From: Streptomyces lydicus
Lineage (GTDB): Bacteria > Actinomycetota > Actinomycetes > Streptomycetales > Streptomycetaceae
Reading direction: 5' to 3'
Length of the DNA stretch: 64,000 nt
Assembly (NCBI RefSeq): GCF_004125265.1
Contig: NZ_RDTE01000003.1
Span: 558,001-622,000, forward strand
Shown here: piece after piece, positions 33,982 through 44,097 of the stretch
Layout of the letters: every line of letters starts with the position of its first letter
How positions within the stretch are numbered: the first letter of the stretch is position 1
The notes under the pieces: generated by a model
Database searches by the model: none
What the model saw: the letters and a program-made list of their open reading frames with translations, nothing else
Told to the model about the DNA's origin: nothing
Position numbers and translations under genes: made by a program

Positions 33982-34117
33982 CCAGTGCCAGGAAGACCAG
34001 CAGCAGATGGGTCACGACGATGGAGAGCAGTACCTGCCGCCACGCGCTGCGCCGTGGAGCCCGGTGGGTGAGCAGTACCGCACCGGGCAGCCGCGCCAGC
34101 TGTGTCCCGGGGCGCAC
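33950..34117 (-). CDS. small single-helix membrane protein (DUF6126-like), low confidence
   Basis: The minus-strand frame ends with a clear membrane helix, RQVLLSIVVTHLLLVFLALV, then IYLGRHAGT and a stop. This resembles the short Streptomyces DUF6126 proteins (helix with a V-x-T-H motif and YLG at the end). The start is uncertain; GTG 34117 gives 55 residues and lacks a strong ribosome site. Its last 32 bases overlap the end of the convergent CDP-alcohol transferase gene. Confidence 0.4.
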   Translation of the reverse strand: MRPGTQLARLPGAVLLTHRAPRRSAWRQVLLSIVVTHLLLVFLALVIYLGRHAGT

Positions 34118-34448
34118 CGCGGTCGTACGGGCCCGGCGGACGCCGCAGCGCGGCGGGGTGCGGAGGCGGGCGACGCTCTCCGGGCACGCGCGGCCGTGTC
34201 CGCGAGCGGTGCGCAGTGGCCCTCGTCCGGGGGGACGTCCCCGGCAGGGCCGTACGGTCCCCGGTCCGAGGGGCGTGGGTATGCAGGTACGGGAGCGGAC
34301 CGCCCGCCAGGGCGGCGGCCCCTTACGCCGTGGTGATCCGGACATCCGCTTCACCCTTTTCCGCTGGTGAACGGGCGGGCCTTCCCCCAGCGGCCACCGT
34401 CCTCGGGGTGCGGGGTCCGAAGCGGCCGAAGGAGGCGGAGGAGGCGGA
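34118..34448. other. non-coding stretch
   Basis: No frame in these 331 bp shows a plausible start, ribosome site or protein-like composition. It separates the small membrane-protein gene from the ArsR gene, both on the minus strand. I see no repeats or strong hairpins. Confidence 0.3.
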
Positions 34449-34829
34449 TCACGAGACCGCCCCCACCCCGCCGGGCGCCGGCAGGGCACCGGCCTCGGCC
34501 TGCCGCAGCTCGGTGAGCAGCGCGTGCTGCCCGGCAAGCACCTCGGTGAGGACCCGGCGGGCGGCGCGCAGCAGCTCCGCGACATCGCCGCCGGCCAGCT
34601 CGTAGACGACGGTGGAGCCGCTGCGGGTGGCCGTCACCATGCCCGAGCGGCGCAGCACGGCGAGTTGCTGGGAGAGCGCGGACGGCTCCACCTCGAGTGC
34701 GGAGAGCAGTCCCCGCACCGGCATCGGCCCGTTCTGGAGCAGTTCCAGCACCCGGATACGGACCGGATGACCCAGCAACCGGAAGAAGTCGGCCTTGGCC
34801 TGACAGCGTGGAACCCAGGCGCCGTTCAT
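34449..34829 (-). CDS. ArsR/SmtB-family transcriptional regulator
   Basis: A 126-residue winged-helix repressor: KADFFRLLGHPVRIRVLELL at about 12-31, then VRGLLSALEVEPSALSQQLA (recognition helix) and VLRRSGMVTATRSGSTVVYE. It has only one cysteine (residue 9) and no clear metal-binding cluster, so it may not sense metal. ATG 34829 is the family-consistent start. No target gene is adjacent on the same operon. Confidence 0.88.
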   Translation of the reverse strand: MNGAWVPRCQAKADFFRLLGHPVRIRVLELLQNGPMPVRGLLSALEVEPSALSQQLAVLRRSGMVTATRSGSTVVYELAGGDVAELLRAARRVLTEVLAGQHALLTELRQAEAGALPAPGGVGAVS

Positions 34830-35338
34830 GCCCGCACCCCGCTCCCCAGGCCGGGCCCGGACCGCGCCGCACACGCCCGTATCCGTATCCGTAGCCGTAC
34901 CGATTCGGCGAAACCGCCCACGCATATCCTCCGCGTTCAGGCCGACCGGCCGTCGCGTCATCTGTTGAATTGCGGAATTCTGCAACTGTAGACGACGGGG
35001 CCGGGCAACTTGAATGGGTGTACCGGACAAAGCGGGGGCACACCCGGCGCGGACACCCCGGCGCCGCCTGCCCCACCCGGCCGACACCCCCCGGCACCGC
35101 CCGTCCCCGTCGGCGCCGGCCCGCAGGTTCCGCCGTCCGCCCCGGCCGTGGTGCCGGACTCCGGATCGAGCGAACTCGGCTGCCTGCCAAGCAAGTTACC
35201 GCACACCTGGGCACTCCCCCTACCGCCGCCGGCACCTCCGGGAACCCACCGCCTGCGAGGCCGGACCTCCGGGCACCGCCCACTGCCATGTGGATTCCGC
35301 TGGACAGCTCCCCGTCCGCCAACCGCATAGTGACGCCC
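34830..35338. other. long intergenic region
   Basis: About 510 bp between the divergent ArsR gene and the VOC gene. Proline-rich open frames exist but lack ribosome sites and protein-like character. An AT-richer patch at about 34960-35030 may hold promoter elements for the ArsR gene. Nothing else is recognised. Confidence 0.3.
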
Positions 35339-35713
35339 ATGACTTCACTGATACGTCACACCACGATCGACTGCACCGACGCCTACCGCCTGGCGAGCTT
35401 CTGGGCACAGGTGCTGGACGGCACACTGGCCGAGGACGATCTGCCGGGTGATCCGGAGGCCACGGTCACGACGACCGGCGGCGCCCTGCTCTTCGTCACG
35501 GTGCCCGATGCCAAGGCCGGGAAGAACCGGGTGCACCTGGATCTGCAGCCACAGGACCGGAGCCGGGACGAGGAGGTCGAACGGCTGCTGGCGCTCGGCG
35601 CGACCCTGGTGGCCGACCACCGGCGGGCCGACGGGGCCGGGTGGGTGACACTGGCCGACATCGAGGGGAACGAGTTCTGCGTGGAGCGCAGCGCGGCGGA
35701 GCGGGCGGGCTGA
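35339..35713 (+). CDS. VOC (glyoxalase-like) family protein
   Basis: A 124-residue single VOC module: IRHTTIDCTDAYRLASFWAQ at the start, then KNRVHLDLQPQDRSRDEEV and GWVTLADIEGNEFCV. The final Glu-Phe-Cys-Val strand and H of VHLDL fit metal-site positions of the fold. The function is not specified: members include resistance proteins and dioxygenases. No operon partner is close. Confidence 0.85.
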   Translation: MTSLIRHTTIDCTDAYRLASFWAQVLDGTLAEDDLPGDPEATVTTTGGALLFVTVPDAKAGKNRVHLDLQPQDRSRDEEVERLLALGATLVADHRRADGAGWVTLADIEGNEFCVERSAAERAG

Positions 35714-36282
35714 CCCCGACGGCCCCGGACGGCCCTGACATCGGACGGCATCGGCTTCGGCTTCGGACGGCATCGGACGCGCCGATCCCCCGGCAGGCTC
35801 CGAGCGGCGGCCGACGCCCGTTCGGCGCCGCCTCACCGGGGCCGTTGGGGTGATCAAACGTGCCGGCGGCCCCGATCGGGTGTCGTCGGGCGGACCTGGC
35901 GCGTTGGTCTTCTGTGACCCTTTCCCGCGTCCGTCCATGGTTTCTGCCGACCAGCCTCGCGGCCTTCCTGACCGAGACATGGCCGGACGGACCGGCTGAC
36001 GACCCGTCGGACGTCCGGCCCGATGCCCCGTCCGGCACGCCGCCCGATACCCGGTCAGGCGAGGCCGCCCCGGCCGGCTGCCGACCGTGTGCCGAGTCGT
36101 CCGATGCCGCCGACGAGGACCGGGAGAAACCCGCTGACCGGCCCTGACCGGCGCTGATCGACCCTCCGGTGCGGCGCCGGGCAGCGGACTTGACGGCGTG
36201 TCGAAAGCTGGCCTCCGCACGCACCGTCATCAACGGGTCACCACATGTGGCGAGCGGAAGTGATCGCCCATAGCTTCGCCTC
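35714..36282. other. intergenic region with short direct repeats
   Basis: About 570 bp without a credible gene. TCGGACGGCATCGG occurs at 35741-35754 and 35763-35776, separated by CTTCGG units. A 95-residue frame at 35860-36147 is proline/aspartate-rich and has no ribosome site; I do not call it. The last 100 bp before 36283 should carry the promoter of the beta-helix gene. Confidence 0.35.
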
Positions 36283-37398
36283 ATGGCGCTACGACAGATG
36301 AAATACATGGGCTGCGTCGCCGCGATGCTGGTCGGCGGACTGGGCGCGGCATCGCCGAGCGACGCAACGGAACGACTCGTCGTCCACCCCGGTCAGTCGA
36401 TCCAGCGGGCGGTGGACAGAGCGAAGCCGGGTGACACCGTCATCATCCGGCCCGGCCTCTACCGGGAGAGCGTGGTCATCCGCAAGTCGCGGCTGCGCCT
36501 GGTCGGTGCGGGCTCCAAGACGGTGATCAGCCCGATCGGCAAGCGGGCCGGGAACATGTGCGCGAAGGCCGGCAACGGCATCTGCGTCATCGGCACGGAG
36601 GGCAGGCCGCTGCGGGACGTCAGCATCCGTTCGCTGACCGTCAGGGGCTTCAAGAAGAACGGCCTCTGGGCCTCCCGTACCGACCGGCTGGCCGTGCGCC
36701 ACGTGTTCGCACGGAACAACGGCGTGTGGGGCATCGCCCAGGAGAGGTCCGTCCGCGGGCTGTTCCGGGACAACGTGGTCACCGGCAACGGCGACTCGGG
36801 AATCTTCCTGGCCAACACGGTCAAGGAGGAGGGCGGGGCCACCGACACCCGGGGGGCCGCGGTCACCGAGAACTACCTCGCGAGGAACCGGGTCGGCATC
36901 ACGGTACGCCGGGTCAGAAACCTGGTGATCGCCCACAACACCATCACCCAGAACTGCGCCGGCGTCTTCGTCGTCGGCGACGAGTCCCGCCCCCGGGCGG
37001 GAGCGCTGGCGGTCCGGAACAACACCGTCGTCAAGAACAACAAGTTCTGCCCCGCCAACCCCCGCCTGCCGTTCCTCCAGGGGTCCGGCATCGTCCTCAC
37101 CGGCGCCGAGAAGACGCTGGTGCGGCGGAACCTGGTCCGCGACAACGTGGGCAAGTCCCCGCTCTCCGGCGGCATCGTGCTCTTCCACAGCTTCGTGAAG
37201 GCGACCAACCAGCACAACCTCATCATCGACAACCTCGTGCAGCACAACAAGCCGGTGGACCTCGCCGACCGCGACCCCAAGGGCAAGGGAAACCGGTTCG
37301 TCGACAACATCTGCCGGACCTCGCAGCCGCCCGGTCTGTGCCGACGGCACGAGGCGTTCGAGGCGCACGAGGCGCAGCCCTCTTCAATCGGAGAATAG
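36283..37398 (+). CDS. secreted right-handed parallel beta-helix protein
   Basis: A 371-residue protein with an N-terminal signal (MGCVAAMLVGGLGAASPSDA, cleavage about residue 28) followed by VVHPGQSIQRAVDRAKPGDT and IIRPGLYRESVVIRKSRLRL, the usual entry of NosD/pectate-lyase-like beta-helices. Repeated N-rich coils follow (VRNLVIAHNTITQN, ALAVRNNTVVKNN). Four cysteines could form disulfides. The catalytic activity is unknown. It lies 7 bp before the O-methyltransferase gene and next to the spore-pigment genes, so it may act at the spore surface. Confidence 0.82.
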   Translation: MALRQMKYMGCVAAMLVGGLGAASPSDATERLVVHPGQSIQRAVDRAKPGDTVIIRPGLYRESVVIRKSRLRLVGAGSKTVISPIGKRAGNMCAKAGNGICVIGTEGRPLRDVSIRSLTVRGFKKNGLWASRTDRLAVRHVFARNNGVWGIAQERSVRGLFRDNVVTGNGDSGIFLANTVKEEGGATDTRGAAVTENYLARNRVGITVRRVRNLVIAHNTITQNCAGVFVVGDESRPRAGALAVRNNTVVKNNKFCPANPRLPFLQGSGIVLTGAEKTLVRRNLVRDNVGKSPLSGGIVLFHSFVKATNQHNLIIDNLVQHNKPVDLADRDPKGKGNRFVDNICRTSQPPGLCRRHEAFEAHEAQPSSIGE

Positions 37399-37405
37399 AG
37401 GCGCA

Positions 37406-38434
37406 ATGACCACCGTAAGTCCCCCTCCCCAGCCGGCCATGCGGCTCAGGGAACTCGTCTTCGGAGCCGCCTGTGCGGCGGCCGTACGGGCGGCGGCGCA
37501 ACTCCGCGTCGCCGACGCACTGGGCGACCGGCCCACCACCGCGGAGGAACTGGCCGCCGCGGTCAAGACCGAGCCGCGTCCGCTGGACCGGCTGCTGCGC
37601 ACGCTGTCGTGCTACGGGATCTTCGAGGAGACCGACGACGGCAAGTACGTCCACACCGAGATGTCCCGGCTGCTGCGGGAGGACACCCCCAACAGCCTGC
37701 GGTACATCTCGCTGTGGTGCACCGAGCCGTGGACCTGGGCGGCCTGGCCGCGGCTCGACGACGCGGTGCGCACCGGCCGCAGTGTCTTCGACGACCTGTA
37801 CGGCAAGAGCTTCTTCGAGTACCTGCACCAGGACGCCGGGGACTCGGCCGAGGTCTTCAACCGCGCGATGACCACGTCCAGCAAGCAGTCGGCGCAGGAC
37901 CTCGCGGACCTGCTCGATCTGAGCGGTGCGTCGTCGGTGGCGGACATCGGCGGCGGCCAGGGGCATGTGCTCGCCAGTCTGCTGGAGAAGTACCCCGCCC
38001 TCGAAGGCACCCTGCTCGATCTGCCCACCGTGGTGGCGAACCCGGATCCCCGGCTGCGCGACGGCGGTCCGCTCGCCTCGCGGGTACGGGTCGTGCCCGG
38101 CGACTGCCGCGAGGACATCCCGGTCCGGGCCGATGTCTACATCATCAAGAACATCCTGGAGTGGGACGACGAGAGCACCCGCAGGACGCTGCACAACGTC
38201 GTCGCGGCCGCCCGCCCCGGCGCCCGCGTCGTGATCATCGAGAATCTCGTCGACGACAGCCCCTCGATGAAGTTCACCACCGCCATGGACCTGCTGCTGC
38301 TGCTCAACGTCGGCGGCGCCAAGCACACCAAGGCGAGCCTGGTCAGCCGGATGGCGGAGGCCGGCCTGAAGGTCGGCGAGATCCGGGAGGTCAATCCGTA
38401 TCTGCACGCGTTCGAGTGCACCGTCCCCGAATGA
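37406..38434 (+). CDS. SAM-dependent O-methyltransferase of polyketide type
   Basis: A 342-residue enzyme of the hydroxyneurosporene/O-demethylpuromycin type. Residues 10-90 are the dimerisation domain, motif I is DIGGGQGHVLASLLEKYPAL at about 180-199, and LLDLPTVV follows. Later motifs are DVYIIKNILEWDDEST and HNVVAAARPGARVVIIE. The protein should methylate a phenolic hydroxyl, most likely on the spore pigment made by the convergent whiE-type cluster. A strong hairpin follows the stop. Confidence 0.88.
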   Translation: MTTVSPPPQPAMRLRELVFGAACAAAVRAAAQLRVADALGDRPTTAEELAAAVKTEPRPLDRLLRTLSCYGIFEETDDGKYVHTEMSRLLREDTPNSLRYISLWCTEPWTWAAWPRLDDAVRTGRSVFDDLYGKSFFEYLHQDAGDSAEVFNRAMTTSSKQSAQDLADLLDLSGASSVADIGGGQGHVLASLLEKYPALEGTLLDLPTVVANPDPRLRDGGPLASRVRVVPGDCREDIPVRADVYIIKNILEWDDESTRRTLHNVVAAARPGARVVIIENLVDDSPSMKFTTAMDLLLLLNVGGAKHTKASLVSRMAEAGLKVGEIREVNPYLHAFECTVPE

Positions 38435-38452
38435 GCACGACCCGGCACAGCA

Positions 38453-38490
38453 GGCCGCCCGGTGAGGAGCGCTCTCCTCACCGGGCGGCC
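38453..38490. terminator. strong hairpin between the methyltransferase and the pigment cluster
   Basis: GGCCGCCCGGTGAGGAG (38453-38469) pairs perfectly with CTCCTCACCGGGCGGCC (38474-38490) around a CGCT loop. It lies 18 bp after the methyltransferase stop and 58 bp beyond the stop of the opposing cyclase gene, so it can end both transcripts. Confidence 0.85.
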
Positions 38491-38547
38491 TTGCCCGTGT
38501 CCGGGACGGCGCGGGAACCGGGGGATCGCCTCGGCTCCGCGTACGCG

Positions 38548-38880
38548 TCAGCGGCTGCCGTCGCGCTGCCAGCTGTAGAACTGCTGGGCCATCGCGTCCT
38601 TGGGGCTTCGCCAGGTCTCGGGGTCGTACGCGCTGACGAAGGCGGACAGCTTGTCGCTGACGGCGCGGAACTCGGGGTGTTCGGTCACCTTGGCGATCTC
38701 GGGGCCGGGCGGCCTGTCGGATTCGATGAGGTGCAGGTACACGTCACCGAACTGGAAGAGGGTCCGCCGCGAGACGCCGACCAGATGCGGCAGTTCCGTA
38801 CGGTCGGAGGCCTGGAAGACCTCGGCGATGTCCGGAGCCGAACCGGTCTTCATACGGGCGACGATCAGAGCGTGATGCAT
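38548..38880 (-). CDS. TcmI-family polyketide cyclase (whiE ORFVII type)
   Basis: A 110-residue cyclase: MHHALIVARMKTGSAPDIAE, then TELPHLVGVSRRTLFQFGDV and HPEFRAVSDKLSAFVSAYDP. TcmI-type enzymes direct late ring closure of aromatic polyketides. It is the last gene of the minus-strand pigment run, 56 bp after the aromatase gene, matching the known whiE order. Confidence 0.9.
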   Translation of the reverse strand: MHHALIVARMKTGSAPDIAEVFQASDRTELPHLVGVSRRTLFQFGDVYLHLIESDRPPGPEIAKVTEHPEFRAVSDKLSAFVSAYDPETWRSPKDAMAQQFYSWQRDGSR

Positions 38881-38936
38881 CGGGAAGATCCCTTCATTGC
38901 CGCCGGGCGGCGGTCCGCACGCGGCCTGGCGGGCCG

Positions 38937-39699
<763 letters not shown>

Positions 39700-39714
39700 G
39701 TGCGGTTCTCCTTC

Positions 39715-40965
39715 TCACGAGGGGGACGGGGAGCCCTTCCGCAGCACCATTGCCGCGTTCGAGCCCATCAGCCCCCGGCTCAGCACCAGCGCCGTACGCA
39801 ACTCGGCGGGACGGGCCCGGCCGGTCACCACGTCAAGGTCGTGGCAGACGTCGACGACGTTGGGGGTGGGCGGCACGACGCCCTGTTCCATGGAGAGCAC
39901 CGCGGCCGCGGTGTCCAGAACGGGGGCGCCGCAGTACGCCCGCCCGGTGCCGGTCTTGGGTGCCGTCACCGGGACCTGCGAGGCGTGCCGGCCCAGGGCG
40001 TCCGCGATCGCCAGCGCCTCGGCCCGGTCGGCCGCGGGAACGCCGAGCGCGTCCGCGAACACCACATCGATCTCCTCCGGGGCGCACCGCGCATCCGCCA
40101 GCGCGCCGCGGATCGCATGCGCGAGCCCGTCCCGGGACTCCTCCCACAGGGAGGCCCCGGTGAAGGTCGCGGCGTGCCCGGCCAGTACGGCCCGGACGCT
40201 CGCCCCACGGCTCACGGCCGCCGCCTCCTCCTCGACGATCAGCATCGCGCCGCCCTCAGCGGGCACGAACCCGCAGGCGCCGCTGGTGAACGGCCGGTAG
40301 GCGCGGGCCGGATCGTCGAGCTTGCTCAGATCGTCGTAGCCGAGCTGGCAGACGACCGAGTAGGGGGCCAGAGGTGCCTCGGCGGCACCCACCACGACGG
40401 CATCGGTGCCGCGCCGGATGGTGCGGCCGGCATGCGCCAGGGCGTCCAGACCGCCCGCCTCGTCGCTGGCCACGACTCCGCACGGCCCCTTGAAGCCGCC
40501 GCGGATGGAGATCTGTCCGGTGCTCGCCGCGTAGAACCAGGCGATCGACTGGTACGGGCCGACGTGGCGGGAGCCCTGGCCCCAGAGCCGTTGCAGCTCC
40601 CGCTGGCCGAACTCGCCGCCGCCGGATCCGGCGGCGGTGACGACGCCCACCGCGAACGGTGAGTCGTTGTAGTCGGCACGGCCGAGCCGGGCGTCGTCCA
40701 GCGCGAGGTTGGCCGCCGCCATGGCGAAGTGGGTGAACCGGTCGGTCTGGACGAGGTAGCGCTCCTCGATCAGATCCGCCGGATCGAACCCGCGGACCTC
40801 TCCGGCGACCTTGAGCGGAAGGTGCTCGCACCCCTCACGGGTCACGCGGTCGAGGACGCTGATGCCCTCGACCGTCGCCTTCCAGAAGGTCTCGGTGCTC
40901 ACCCCGTTGGGGGCGATGACACCGATGCCGGTGACGACGGAACGACGTGTTTTCGGGGAGCTCAT
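39715..40965 (-). CDS. ketosynthase chain-length factor, KS-beta (whiE ORFIV type)
   Basis: A 416-residue CLF. The KS active-site cysteine is replaced: the segment reads [18 protein letters not shown], with Glu169 where the KS partner has Cys169. Most CLFs have Gln here. The protein forms a heterodimer with KS-alpha and sets chain length. ATG 40965 overlaps the KS-alpha stop (ATGA), as expected for equimolar synthesis. Confidence 0.92.
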   Translation of the reverse strand: MSSPKTRRSVVTGIGVIAPNGVSTETFWKATVEGISVLDRVTREGCEHLPLKVAGEVRGFDPADLIEERYLVQTDRFTHFAMAAANLALDDARLGRADYNDSPFAVGVVTAAGSGGGEFGQRELQRLWGQGSRHVGPYQSIAWFYAASTGQISIRGGFKGPCGVVASDEAGGLDALAHAGRTIRRGTDAVVVGAAEAPLAPYSVVCQLGYDDLSKLDDPARAYRPFTSGACGFVPAEGGAMLIVEEEAAAVSRGASVRAVLAGHAATFTGASLWEESRDGLAHAIRGALADARCAPEEIDVVFADALGVPAADRAEALAIADALGRHASQVPVTAPKTGTGRAYCGAPVLDTAAAVLSMEQGVVPPTPNVVDVCHDLDVVTGRARPAELRTALVLSRGLMGSNAAMVLRKGSPSPS

Positions 40966-42230
40966 GATGCCCTCCCACCCTGTCGGGTCAGTACCACCGC
41001 TGACTGGAATCCACCGAAGCCGCTGCCGACCGAGAGCACCGAACGCAGCGGCAGCTCCCGTGCGGTTTTGGGCACATAGTCGAGATCGCACTCCGGGTCC
41101 GGAGTCTCGTAGTTGGCCGTGGGCGGCACCACTTGATGGGTGAGTGCCAGCACACAGGCCACGATCTCGATCGCACCGATGGCCCCGAGCGAGTGGCCGA
41201 CCATGGATTTGATGGAACTCATCGGGATCTTGCGGGCGTGTTCGCCGAGCGACCGCTTGACCGCGGCCGTCTCGTGCCGGTCGTTCTGCTGGGTGCCCGA
41301 GCCGTGCGCGTTGACGTAGTCGACCTGGGTGGCGTCGATCCGGGCGTCGCCCAGGGCCCGGTTGATCGCCTCGGCCATCTCCAGGCCTTCCTGGGTGAGA
41401 CCGGTCATGTGGTACGCGTTGCCGAAGGTGGCATAGCCACGGATCTCACAGTGGACCGTCGCACCGCGGGCGCGGGCGTGTTCCAGCTCCTCCAGGACGA
41501 GGACGGCGCCGCCCTCCCCCATCACGAATCCGTCGCGATGGGCGTCGAACGGCTTGGAGGCGTGGGCGGGATCGTCGTTGTTCGCGGAGGTCGCCTTGAT
41601 CGCGTCGAAGCAGGCCACGGTGATCGGGGAGATCGGTGAGTCGGACGCGCCGGCGATGCACACATCGACCCGGCCCTCCTCGATCGAGTGGAAGGCGTAC
41701 CCGATGGCGTCGAGACCGGAGGTGCAGCCCGTCGAGACGGTCTGCACCGGGCCGTGGGCCCCGATCCGTTCCGCCACCGCGGAGGCGAGCGAACTGGGAG
41801 AGAATGCCCGCTCCAGGTAGCGGCCGGCCGGCCGGTGGTCGACATCCCACCGTTCACCGTGGTTGCTGACGGCGACATAGTCGTGCTCCAGGCGCGTGGT
41901 ACCGCCGACCGCGGTGCCCAGGGATACCCCGATACGCCAGGGGTCCTCGGCCTCCGTGTCCAGGCCGGCGCTGCGCAGCGCCTCGTCGGCGGCGACCATC
42001 GCGAACTGGATGTACCGGTCGGAGCGGGCCACCTCCTCCTCGCTCAGCCCGTGGGCCGCGGGGTCGAAGTCGCACTCGGCGGCGATGCGCGAGCGGAACC
42101 CCGCCGGGTCGAAGAGCGTGATACCACGGGTCGCCGTGCGGCCTGCGGAGAGCAGGTCCCAGAAGGCGGGCACACCCACACCGCCCGGAGCGACGATCCC
42201 GACACCGGTGACCGCCACACGGCGGGTCAT
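40962..42230 (-). CDS. beta-ketoacyl synthase, KS-alpha (whiE ORFIII type)
   Basis: A 422-residue ketosynthase with catalytic Cys169 in [16 protein letters not shown] and the histidine motifs [15 protein letters not shown] and [11 protein letters not shown]. It condenses malonyl units on the ACP together with the CLF. It overlaps the cupin gene upstream (ATGA) and the CLF gene downstream, forming the core of the minimal PKS. Confidence 0.95.
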   Translation of the reverse strand: MTRRVAVTGVGIVAPGGVGVPAFWDLLSAGRTATRGITLFDPAGFRSRIAAECDFDPAAHGLSEEEVARSDRYIQFAMVAADEALRSAGLDTEAEDPWRIGVSLGTAVGGTTRLEHDYVAVSNHGERWDVDHRPAGRYLERAFSPSSLASAVAERIGAHGPVQTVSTGCTSGLDAIGYAFHSIEEGRVDVCIAGASDSPISPITVACFDAIKATSANNDDPAHASKPFDAHRDGFVMGEGGAVLVLEELEHARARGATVHCEIRGYATFGNAYHMTGLTQEGLEMAEAINRALGDARIDATQVDYVNAHGSGTQQNDRHETAAVKRSLGEHARKIPMSSIKSMVGHSLGAIGAIEIVACVLALTHQVVPPTANYETPDPECDLDYVPKTARELPLRSVLSVGSGFGGFQSAVVLTRQGGRAS

Positions 42231-42661
42231 GACACCGGCTCCGTGCGTTCCGGTGGTGCGGCCGGTGTGCTCTCTTCCGTGCCCTCGGTGTCGACGTGGC
42301 CGAGCTCCGGGCGCGGGGCGAGCGGGCCGAGGTGGAAGACCATACGGGCCTCCACGTCTCCGACATTGCGGAAGCGGTGCCGCATGTACGGGGGGATCAG
42401 CAGCCCCTGGTCAGGGCGGAGCGGGTGCGGTTCCCCGTCGAGGTCCACTTCGAGTGCGCCCTGGACGACGTACACGAACTCCTCGGAGTAGGGGTGGTAG
42501 TGCTCGCCGATGCGCTCGCCGGGCTGCACGAGTGCCATGCCCATGAAGCCGCTCGTGGCGCCCACCGCGCTGGGTGTCAGCATGGCGCGCAGATCACCTC
42601 CGCGCCGGCGGTTGGGCTGGGTCTCGCTGAGGTCCACGATGCGTGGGCGGTACGTGGTCAT
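42227..42661 (-). CDS. cupin-domain protein (whiE ORFII type)
   Basis: A 144-residue single cupin: [20 protein letters not shown] at about 50-69, with the metal histidines and glutamate, then [16 protein letters not shown]. Homologues are found in spore-pigment clusters and probably act in assembly or modification of the polyketide. It is coupled to the KS gene by a 4-nt overlap. Confidence 0.9.
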   Translation of the reverse strand: MTTYRPRIVDLSETQPNRRRGGDLRAMLTPSAVGATSGFMGMALVQPGERIGEHYHPYSEEFVYVVQGALEVDLDGEPHPLRPDQGLLIPPYMRHRFRNVGDVEARMVFHLGPLAPRPELGHVDTEGTEESTPAAPPERTEPVS

Positions 42662-42727
42662 GGCTGCTTCCTCCAGGGGCTGGGGCCGGGGTGAATGAGG
42701 GGAGAGACCTGATGCGGCCGGGCCCGT

Positions 42728-43846
42728 TCAGGCGCCCGGTGCCCTGCGGTCCGTGATGAGGGCCATGTCGGCGCGCTCCAGGAAACGTGCGAGCTCCCGG
42801 TCGTTGGACAGACCGCCGGCCACTTCGGTGTCGAGCAGGCGCCGCAGCACGGCCGTCTTGCGGGGACCGCGCACGCCGATCGCCAGCACCGGATCGCTCT
42901 CGATCGGGATCCGGAGATCGATGAGGCGCACGACCACGTCGTCGCGCTGGAAGACGGTGCTGCCGGCGATGGGGCAGGACGGATCGTCCGCGGCCAGCTC
43001 GTCCTGGCGGGCGAGCATCTGGGCCAGCGTCATCCCGCAGCCTTCCTTGGCGGGGTAGAACAGCGCATGCCGCTTGATGCCGTCGGGCTGCTGTCCGCCC
43101 GAGGAGACGTGGTGCACGGCGGGCAGCGCGGCACGGGTGAAGAACACCCGGGCGGAGTTCGGATCGCTGAGGTCGCGGTCCTGCTCCAGATAGGGGTTGA
43201 TGGCCTCCTCGACGGCCCGGACCTCGGGCTGCTGGGAGATGTGCCGCAGCGCCGCGACCAGGTCGCCCTGCACCTCGACCGCACGCACGACACGGTTGCC
43301 GTGCATGAAGAGGGAGGTGCGGCGCAGCCGGGTGGTGTCGTCGACCCGGGCCTCCGGAGAGGTGTACCCGGCGAGGATGTCCGCGACCATCGATTCGCTG
43401 CCCGGCTTCACGGTGAAGGTCAGCGCGTGCCGGACCACCCCGTCGCCGACGCGGGGGTTGGCCTGCAGGCGGCCCTTGGGAGGCTCGGGCGCGAGGCGGG
43501 CGACGTTCGAGGTCTCGCGCAGGACGCTGAAGCGCAGCGACCGGGTGTCACGGACACAGCCGTGCAGCGGCTGGACCATCTTGACGTGTTCCTCGCTGTT
43601 GACCCAGGCCAGGAACGGCGGTGCGCTCTCCCATTCACTGGTGATGAGCCACTGGGAGGGGTTCTCGATGGACTGGCACAGCTGGTCGGTGATGTGTCCG
43701 GGGACGGACGCGACCTGGTTGCGCAGGTGCTCGTAGGCTTCGAGGAAGTCCTGCTGGGCTCCGTCGTGGAGGTCCAGAAGCAGCACGACCCTCAGCCGGG
43801 AGCCGTCGAAGGCCGACTGGGATATTCGTTCCGACAGCGTTGTCAT
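42728..43846 (-). CDS. SchA/CurD-like protein (whiE ORFI type)
   Basis: A 372-residue protein typical of the first gene of whiE/sch/cur clusters. It has an antibiotic-biosynthesis-monooxygenase-like region at residues about 20-110 (RLRVVLLLDLHDGAQQDFLE, TSEWESAPPFLAWVNSEEHV) and further related segments after residue 130 (HALTFTVKPGSESMVADILA). No heme or flavin motif is seen. It is needed in spore-pigment clusters but its reaction is not known. It is first in the seven-gene minus-strand run. Confidence 0.88.
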   Translation of the reverse strand: MTTLSERISQSAFDGSRLRVVLLLDLHDGAQQDFLEAYEHLRNQVASVPGHITDQLCQSIENPSQWLITSEWESAPPFLAWVNSEEHVKMVQPLHGCVRDTRSLRFSVLRETSNVARLAPEPPKGRLQANPRVGDGVVRHALTFTVKPGSESMVADILAGYTSPEARVDDTTRLRRTSLFMHGNRVVRAVEVQGDLVAALRHISQQPEVRAVEEAINPYLEQDRDLSDPNSARVFFTRAALPAVHHVSSGGQQPDGIKRHALFYPAKEGCGMTLAQMLARQDELAADDPSCPIAGSTVFQRDDVVVRLIDLRIPIESDPVLAIGVRGPRKTAVLRRLLDTEVAGGLSNDRELARFLERADMALITDRRAPGA

Positions 43847-44097
43847 CGTCTACGCATCTCCTTCGGGGCCCGATGGCCCCAGTGGTGCGTCGTCAGTTCC
43901 GGTGCGATCCGGGTGACTGAGCCGGATGGTGGGGACGCCTGCCCCGTGTCGCGGGCGGCGTCCCGGATTCGATCGTCACCGCGACCCACGGGTGGCGCGA
44001 GATCTGTGAGCCATGCAGGTGAACCGTGATCGAACAGGCTCCGAGCCGGGCATTCGTGCTCCATCTGCCGTAAGCGTCCCTGGAGCTGGAGCACGCA
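43847..44097. promoter_or_regulatory. divergent promoter region of the spore-pigment cluster
   Basis: This 251-bp gap lies between the SchA/CurD gene (minus) and the FAD hydroxylase gene (plus), matching the place of the two divergent sporulation-dependent promoters described for whiE in S. coelicolor. I cannot assign -10/-35 boxes with confidence. Confidence 0.5.

Noticed and set aside
34970..35338. In-frame upstream extension of the VOC protein
   Set aside because: The extra 123 codons are Pro/Arg-rich and unlike the family; the VOC fold begins right at 35339.
35860..36147. 95-residue plus-strand frame
   Set aside because: No ribosome site, Asp/Pro-rich low-complexity content and no resemblance to known proteins.
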